A stretch of DNA of 5,532 bases. Source: Planctomycetota bacterium (GTDB lineage Bacteria; Planctomycetota; Phycisphaerae; Sedimentisphaerales; SM23-30). A program made the position numbers and the translations under genes. Below the pieces are notes generated by a model that worked only from the letters and a program-made list of their open reading frames with translations, had not been told where the DNA came from and made no database searches. The stretch spans positions 1 to 5,532 of the forward strand of contig JAKQBU010000213.1 of assembly GCA_029573975.1 (NCBI GenBank), read 5' to 3'. Shown piece after piece: positions 1-4,200 of the stretch; the stretch's first letter is position 1; each line of letters opens with the position of its first letter.

Positions 1-1718
1 GGATCCTGCCCCAGATAACACTTCACCAGCGGTATCACCGCATCGGAAGCCGCAATCGATAAGGGATGCCGCTCCCGCAGCAGCGTATAATACCCGATCG
101 CCTCCGGATACCCCCCGATCGACTGCAGAGCCTGGGCCAGATGGAATACCCCGCGCGGCCAACTCGGCTGCCCTTCCCGCTCCGTGACAAACCGTTTCCA
201 GCTCGCAATCGACTGGTCCGTATTCCCCGCCTTGTCGTAACAGATCGCCGCATATTCCAGGGCCTCGCCGTACAGCCGGTCATTCCCCACCGACAGGACG
301 GACACCTGCAAAAAGTTTTCAGCCGCCTGTTCAAAATGCACGCCGGCCTGCTGGGCCTGCTGTTCAAACCAGACCGATTCCTGGTTCGACGGCTCCTCCT
401 TCGCCACCGCCGCCTTCTCTTCCGCCAGTTGCTCCATCAATTGCATACCCGTATAGTAATGCCGCTGCGCCAGCCGATACGCCAGATCCAGATCCTCCGC
501 CGGCGCCAGTTGCCGCTCCACTTCCAGAAACCGCAGCGCCAGCGTATTTTCCTTTTCCATCCCCAGCTTGTGGGCTAGAATCGCCAGGCTTTTCTGTATC
601 TGAGCACTCTCCACCGCCTGATTCAGCGGATTTTTCTTTAGCCAGTCCGCCGCTTCCTGATACCGCTCAATCGATTCGTCATACCGCTGCTGCAGCGCAG
701 CGCATTCCGCCAGCCCCAGCACCGCCCCCACATACCAGTCCTTCCCCATCTGCGTATCCAGCACCAAACCATAAAAATACCACGCATCCTGATCCCGGTA
801 CTGCTCATAGCTGATTTTGCCAAGCTCCAGGGCCACCTGCGCAAAAATATCGCCCCGGTTGGTCATCCGCCCCAATAATTCCCGCAGGATCAGATCCGCC
901 TGATCGTTCTGCCCGGCATGTCGCAGGGCACTGCCCCGCAAAAACTCCAGCTCCTCGCTATAAGGAGTATTCTGGCAGGTTTCCGCTACCGAATTCAGCA
1001 ATTCCAGAGCCTGTTCTTCCTGGCCCTGCCGGATCAGCAGGTTCGCCTTCCGGGTGTACGCCCAGGCCTTGTCTTCCAAACCGGTCTGGTCATGCCCCAA
1101 AATCACCTCCAGATGTTCCAGACTGGTGGGAATATAATTCTCCGGACGGCTGGCCAGATATATCTCAACCAGATCCTTATGCATCTGCAGCGAATATCCT
1201 TCCGCTTGCCGGATGGCCCGCTGATAACACAGTATGGCCTTGTCCGGCTGGTTTAAACACCAGTAGGCCTGCCCCAGATCATAATAAATCTCCGCACTTT
1301 CCGGCCCGTTGGGATCCGGACACCCGCGCGATAATGATTGGGCGTAATCTTCAACAATTCGCTCATAATTCTCCGCCGCCGACCGGTTAAGATACTCATC
1401 CAGACCGAAGGCATGACGCTGCTTCAGCTCCTTGACCCGCGTCCGGGCCGCCAGAAAATGCACCTGCCCTAACTGCTCGTCATTCTCCGCCTCCTGACGC
1501 AAAATCTCCGCCTGACTATAAAACTCGCTGTAGCGCCCCTGATCTGACAAAACCGACAATCCCTCGTACTTCTTTTCAAAACCAACCGTCGGGACCTCCG
1601 GTCGCAGCTGGATAAGCAATATCACAAATGCGGCCATGGCAATTATAAACAATGGAATCTGCCATTGTCGGGCCATTGCCTGGCGAAGGGTCATCCTTGA
1701 ACGCGGCGATTCATCCAT
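1..1718 (-). CDS. Membrane-anchored TPR-repeat protein (partial, C-terminus beyond window)
   Basis: The frame is open from ATG at 1718 to the left edge, giving 572 codons and no stop, so the C-terminus is missing. An in-frame TAA at 1733-1731 makes this the first possible ATG; only a weak AAGG lies about 11 nt upstream. Residues 1-20 are basic, and residues 21-38 form one hydrophobic segment (IPLFIIAMAAFVILLIQL) with no lipobox or clear cleavage site. I infer a signal anchor with the rest of the protein outside the cytoplasm. The remainder is helical with TPR-like pairs: a good one at about 142-174 (YYDLGQAYWCLNQPDKAILC) and others near 329-363, 481-517 and 521-554. TPR arrays are protein-binding scaffolds, common in envelope assembly and secretion; no catalytic motif is visible. 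Codons are strongly G-ending except near the 5' end. It lies 72 bp downstream of the MerR-type gene on the same strand, so cotranscription is possible. The TPR and membrane calls are firm; the specific role is unknown. Confidence 0.9.
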   Translation of the reverse strand, partial: MDESPRSRMTLRQAMARQWQIPLFIIAMAAFVILLIQLRPEVPTVGFEKKYEGLSVLSDQGRYSEFYSQAEILRQEAENDEQLGQVHFLAARTRVKELKQRHAFGLDEYLNRSAAENYERIVEDYAQSLSRGCPDPNGPESAEIYYDLGQAYWCLNQPDKAILCYQRAIRQAEGYSLQMHKDLVEIYLASRPENYIPTSLEHLEVILGHDQTGLEDKAWAYTRKANLLIRQGQEEQALELLNSVAETCQNTPYSEELEFLRGSALRHAGQNDQADLILRELLGRMTNRGDIFAQVALELGKISYEQYRDQDAWYFYGLVLDTQMGKDWYVGAVLGLAECAALQQRYDESIERYQEAADWLKKNPLNQAVESAQIQKSLAILAHKLGMEKENTLALRFLEVERQLAPAEDLDLAYRLAQRHYYTGMQLMEQLAEEKAAVAKEEPSNQESVWFEQQAQQAGVHFEQAAENFLQVSVLSVGNDRLYGEALEYAAICYDKAGNTDQSIASWKRFVTEREGQPSWPRGVFHLAQALQSIGGYPEAIGYYTLLRERHPLSIAASDAVIPLVKCYLGQD

Positions 1719-1790
1719 AAATAGACGGCCTTATACCACTTAACTGGCTGTGGGTCCTATCCTATTCCTAAATTATTATCTTTTAATTAC

Positions 1791-2105
1791 TTACTGTATC
1801 GATGGGCATACTAAATCCTTGTCCGTTCCCTTCGATTGGTCCTGCGTTTGCTCCTGATCCAGCCGTACTCGGATCTCCCGTAAGGTTTGCAGTTGCTTCA
1901 TATCTTCGATACGCGCCAGCCGCTCAAAAACCGTCTCGTTATACAGCCGGTGGCCGCCCTCCGTCCACTGCTCTTCACTGATCAAACCCATCACCGTGTA
2001 ATTATGCACCGTCTGACGCGATAAACCGCTGTATCGGGCCACTTCGCCTATTCGATACTGCTTCAGCGGCGGGCTTAGTTTCAACTTTTGCGAAATACCA
2101 TTCAT
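1791..2105 (-). CDS. Short MerR-family transcriptional regulator (DNA-binding domain only)
   Basis: This 104-residue protein is nearly all DNA-binding domain. Residues 17-36 (YRIGEVARYSGLSRQTVHNY) form the MerR helix-turn-helix. The wing follows at about 40-56 with the family's glycine, basic and tyrosine pattern (EGGHRLYNETVF). A second helical part at 57-83 (LARIEDMKQLQ, then LREIRVRL) resembles the start of the dimerisation helix. The tail at 84-104 is polar with one cysteine (C100), so the metal-binding cysteines and effector domain of full MerR proteins (about 130-280 residues) are absent. An in-frame TAA at 2132-2130 with no ATG in between supports the ATG at 2105; a GGAG lies about 11 nt upstream. 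Family knowledge: MerR proteins bind dyads at promoters, often their own. Its location, divergent from a diguanylate cyclase and 72 bp upstream of the TPR gene, suggests a local regulator. BldC-like short MerR proteins are the closest analogy I can offer; the signal sensed, if any, is unknown. Confidence 0.88.
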   Translation of the reverse strand: MNGISQKLKLSPPLKQYRIGEVARYSGLSRQTVHNYTVMGLISEEQWTEGGHRLYNETVFERLARIEDMKQLQTLREIRVRLDQEQTQDQSKGTDKDLVCPSIQ

Positions 2106-2143
2106 CCCGTTGGCTACTCCAGAAAATTTTTACATCAGAACGA

Positions 2144-2162
2144 CCGATAAGTCTTTTTTACG
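2144..2162 (+). repeat. Left copy of paired motifs CCGATAA and CTTTTTTACG
   Basis: CCGATAA (2144-2150), two bases, then CTTTTTTACG (2153-2162). Both words recur exactly at 2241-2257 but in the opposite order. This copy lies in the leader and promoter end of the MerR-type gene and overlaps the TTTTAC dyad. It may be half of a two-site regulatory arrangement; one word contains a T-tract, which lowers its significance. Confidence 0.45.
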
Positions 2163-2172
2163 TTATGTAAAA
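2156..2172. promoter_or_regulatory. Perfect dyad TTTTAC-5-GTAAAA, candidate operator
   Basis: TTTTAC (2156-2161) and GTAAAA (2167-2172) form a perfect 6-bp inverted repeat around GTTAT. It overlaps the -10 box and likely start of the MerR-type gene's promoter. MerR proteins bind dyads at promoters, usually between the -35 and -10 boxes, so autoregulation from here is an inference. The AT-rich arms make a chance dyad possible. Confidence 0.4.
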
Positions 2173-2197
2173 TATACAACAATTTAATTTTTGTCAA
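2169..2197 (-). promoter_or_regulatory. Candidate sigma70-type promoter for the MerR-type gene
   Basis: On the minus strand a perfect TTGACA (2197-2192) is followed after 17 nt by TATTTT (2174-2169), or after 15 nt by TATATT (2176-2171). Transcription would start near 2162 and leave a leader of about 57 nt. The region is very AT-rich, so chance matches are easy; the exact -35 box and good spacing make this the best candidate for the MerR-type gene and perhaps the TPR gene. Confidence 0.5.
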
Positions 2198-2218
2198 AAT
2201 TTTTTCTCTGAATATTAA
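2191..2218 (+). promoter_or_regulatory. Candidate promoter for the diguanylate cyclase gene
   Basis: TTGTCA (2191-2196) is followed after 16 nt by TATTAA (2213-2218), five and four matches out of six to the sigma70 boxes. It would give a leader of about 115 nt. Its -35 box lies on the same seven bases as the -35 box of the opposite promoter. I found no better spaced pair nearer the start; TATATT (2278-2283) has no matching -35. Weak evidence, since the DNA is AT-rich. Confidence 0.32.
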
Positions 2219-2240
2219 AAATTTTTCCCCACACTCTCCG

Positions 2241-2257
2241 CTTTTTTACGCCGATAA
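2241..2257 (+). repeat. Right copy of paired motifs CTTTTTTACG and CCGATAA
   Basis: CTTTTTTACG (2241-2250) is directly followed by CCGATAA (2251-2257). The 10-mer starts 88 bp from its twin at 2153. This copy falls in the presumed leader of the cyclase gene, just downstream of its candidate promoter, so the two copies bracket the divergent promoter pair. The dyad partner GTAAAA present at the left copy is absent here. Confidence 0.45.
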
Positions 2258-2293
2258 ACTACTTGCAGGACTAAATTTATATTTTCTGGGCCT

Positions 2294-2319
2294 GCCTATA
2301 CAACACTATATATATAGGC
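2294..2319 (+). promoter_or_regulatory. Inverted repeat GCCTATA-12-TATAGGC upstream of the cyclase start
   Basis: Perfect 7-bp arms (2294-2300 and 2313-2319) flank a 12-nt spacer and end 21 nt before the ATG at 2341. As DNA it could be an operator; as RNA a hairpin in the cyclase leader. An alternative 6-bp pairing with one G-U pair (2288-2293 with 2316-2321) and a 5-bp pairing GCAGG (2265-2269) with CCTGC (2291-2295) compete with it. No T-run follows, so it is not an intrinsic terminator. Confidence 0.45.
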
Positions 2320-2340
2320 TCTCTATCGCATAAGCCCAAT

Positions 2341-3846
2341 ATGTTGAATAAGATGATTTTATATATCGGTAATTCCGGCAAGTTTAGCCGTGCCTTGGAA
2401 GAGGCGGCAAAAAATATAAATATTTTCTATAAAAATCTTTCTCCCGCCTCATTTTCAGAAATCCCTGACGATAAGAATACCCTCTGCCTACTCGACGCCA
2501 GCCTCCTCCAGAAACTGAATAAAACCGATCTGAGCCGGCCATTTCCGCAAAATCTCTCGCTGGTCCTGGCAGTATCTTCCTATGGAAATATCCCGGAAAA
2601 TATCCCCGAAAACACCGTGGATATTTTTAGTAAAACCTTTAATAGCAAAGTATTAGAAGTAAAGCTGCAACTCCTTCTTTCCCGTTTCGCTCTGCTCCAT
2701 AAAAATCCCGACAATACCGAATTACATGAGCTGACGAAGAAAAATTGCAGCTTAACCCGACAGATCGCCCATCTGCAGGAACAGTTAAGCCAGGTGGACT
2801 CCGATTTGCAGGCTCAGGAAGAAGTGCTGGGAAAAATCAATCAAATCACCCAGCTATCCCGGCAGATTAACTGCCTGGACCTCAACCGCATTGCTGGCGT
2901 CTGCGTCGAGCAAATCCCCCAACTGATTTCCGCCCGCTTCGCCTCCATCTATACCTATTCGCCGGAAAACCAGACCCTCCACCTCCTCCGCCATAACCAC
3001 CCCTTCACCATCGACAAGGCCATTTCCCTCCGGGACAAGCCCCATTCCCCCATGGCCCTGGCCATCCAGAAGAAGGAATTGCTCCTCATTAAAGACATCC
3101 CCTCCCTAAACGGTGGTTTGGAAAAAAACCTGGCCCTGACCTTTGCCCGCAATTATGCCTCCAAAAGCTGCATCATTGCCCCCCTCCTCAGCGGCGACAA
3201 CATCCTGGGCGTTCTCAACCTGGCCGACAAAATCTCCGAACCCCATTTTACCACCAATATCGACCTGCCGCCCATCCAGCTCCTCTGCGAAATCATCGGC
3301 TCCGCTATGTCCAACATCCGCCTCTACGAGGAAGTCCGCCTCCAGGCCCGCACCGACAGCATGACCGGCCTTTTCAATCATCATTCCTTCTATGACGAAC
3401 TCGACAAAGAAATCCTCCGCGCCAAACGATACGGCTCCAGCCTTTCCCTCATTATGATTGACCTGGACAACTTCAAAGCCATTAACGACAATAACGGCCA
3501 CCGCTGCGGCGATGCCGTCCTGATTCATGTCGCCCAAACCATCACCCGCTGCATCCGCGAAACCGATATCGCCGCCCGCTACGGCGGCGATGAATTCGCC
3601 ATCATCCTGCCCAGCACCAGCCTCTCCGACGCCATGAACGTCGCCCAGCGGATGGTGGATATGGTCTCCGAAAAGCCCGTCGAGGCCGAAAATACCCAAA
3701 TCCGCATCTCCATCAGCCTCGGCGTCGCACAATACGCCGATGACTATACCATCGAAGATTTCATGAACACCACCGACGCCGCCCTCTTCAAAGCCAAAAC
3801 CAAAGGCAAAAATCGCATTCACGTGGTGGAAAATACCCTGGTCTAA
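2341..3846 (+). CDS. Diguanylate cyclase: pseudo-receiver, coiled coil, GAF, GGDEF
   Basis: This 501-residue, apparently soluble protein should make cyclic di-GMP from two GTP. The C-terminal GGDEF domain (about 331-499) is intact: TDSMTGLFN (338-346), the metal/substrate loop IDLDNFKAINDNNGH (373-387) followed by GD (390-391), the active-site GGDEF (415-419), and the inhibitory I-site RETD (406-409) exactly five residues before it. Active synthesis with product inhibition is therefore expected. A GAF-type sensor fold spans about 175-330 (FASIYTYSPENQTLHLLR; CIIAPLLSGDNILGVLNLAD). Residues 121-175 look coiled-coil. Residues 1-120 resemble a response-regulator receiver: D52 ends strand 3, S79/S80 end strand 4 and K98 follows strand 5, but the acidic pair normally after strand 1 is missing (IGNSG at 9-13). 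I infer a degenerate receiver. The ATG at 2341 is the first after the in-frame TAA at 2272 and has no Shine-Dalgarno sequence; codon 5 (2353) is an alternative start. It is divergent from the MerR-type gene. The 5' third is AT-rich, the rest C-rich. Confidence 0.95.
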   Translation: MLNKMILYIGNSGKFSRALEEAAKNINIFYKNLSPASFSEIPDDKNTLCLLDASLLQKLNKTDLSRPFPQNLSLVLAVSSYGNIPENIPENTVDIFSKTFNSKVLEVKLQLLLSRFALLHKNPDNTELHELTKKNCSLTRQIAHLQEQLSQVDSDLQAQEEVLGKINQITQLSRQINCLDLNRIAGVCVEQIPQLISARFASIYTYSPENQTLHLLRHNHPFTIDKAISLRDKPHSPMALAIQKKELLLIKDIPSLNGGLEKNLALTFARNYASKSCIIAPLLSGDNILGVLNLADKISEPHFTTNIDLPPIQLLCEIIGSAMSNIRLYEEVRLQARTDSMTGLFNHHSFYDELDKEILRAKRYGSSLSLIMIDLDNFKAINDNNGHRCGDAVLIHVAQTITRCIRETDIAARYGGDEFAIILPSTSLSDAMNVAQRMVDMVSEKPVEAENTQIRISISLGVAQYADDYTIEDFMNTTDAALFKAKTKGKNRIHVVENTLV

Positions 3847-3915
3847 ATCTGCCTTTCGCGGTATTATAGCCGCCGGAACAGGGCGATTGCCCTCCTGGCA
3901 TGGAAGTTTGATGGA

Positions 3916-4188
3916 ATGTCCAGCGATTTCGAAGAATTTCAGAACAGTATCGCCGCCGTCCGGATGGCCCGCAACCAGGCCGAATCCTTACGCGACCAGC
4001 TCGCCGCCGAATACCAGCGGCTCCAGGAAGAAACCCTGCAAATGCCCCAGCCCCAGCGCGACGACCCCCAGCGGCTGGAAGGCATGAACGCCATGCGCAA
4101 AGCCCTCAAGGCCGCCAACCAGGCCATCGCCAGCATCGACCAGGCCCTCCGCGACATGGAACGCGTCTGCGACGACCCGGAAAACTAA
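3916..4188 (+). CDS. Small two-helix coiled-coil protein, function unknown
   Basis: This 90-residue protein matches no family I recognise. It is rich in Ala, Gln, Arg, Glu and Asp and looks like a helical hairpin: helix 1 at about 5-43, a proline-bearing turn at 44-51 (PQPQRDDP), and helix 2 at about 52-84, ending in an acidic tail (DDPEN). It has one cysteine (C85), no hydrophobic segment, no signal peptide and no WXG motif. The ATG at 3916 has a GGAAG nine bases upstream; the ATGs at 3900 and 3911 are in other frames. Its C-ending codons (GCC, CGC, GAC, CTC) match the downstream two-thirds of the cyclase gene, which supports real coding. It starts 69 bp after the cyclase stop on the same strand with no clear terminator between, so cotranscription is plausible. 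A coiled-coil partner or adaptor is possible but unsupported. Reality of the gene is likely; its function is open. Confidence 0.72.
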   Translation: MSSDFEEFQNSIAAVRMARNQAESLRDQLAAEYQRLQEETLQMPQPQRDDPQRLEGMNAMRKALKAANQAIASIDQALRDMERVCDDPEN

Positions 4189-4200
4189 TCCCTTCCCCTA

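Noticed and set aside
1..6. GGATCC (BamHI site) exactly at the left end, hinting at a cloning junction
   Set aside because: The coding frame runs cleanly through it to the edge and another GGATCC occurs at 1312-1317, so there is no evidence of an artificial junction.
66..578. Plus-strand open frames opposite the TPR gene (also 918-1256)
   Set aside because: They are Arg/Leu/Pro/Gln-rich low-complexity translations without motifs, while the minus frame is open over 572 codons with clear TPR helices and a membrane anchor.
1755..1770. Three TAGGA units on the minus strand in the 72-bp gap before the TPR gene
   Set aside because: They lie about 37-52 nt from the ATG, too far for a ribosome-binding site, and no small frame starts after them. 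Likely chance in a short purine-rich run.
2219..2340. A c-di-GMP riboswitch in the cyclase leader
   Set aside because: I could not find the conserved GEMM-type sequence elements; only simple inverted repeats are present.
3106..3822. A 238-codon open frame antisense to the cyclase gene
   Set aside because: It is Gly/Ala/Asp/Val-rich with no recognisable domain and lies opposite the conserved GAF-GGDEF coding sequence. Strong C-ending codon use on the plus strand removes stops from this antisense frame.
3858..3893. Small hairpins between the cyclase and the small gene (GCGG/CCGC at 3858-3873; AGGGC/GCCCT at 3880-3893) as a terminator
   Set aside because: Stems are only 4-5 bp and no T-run follows either one.
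3887..4087. A 66-codon frame overlapping the small coiled-coil gene
   Set aside because: Pro/Ser-rich translation in another frame; the frame from 3916 has coherent helical composition and a better placed GGAAG.
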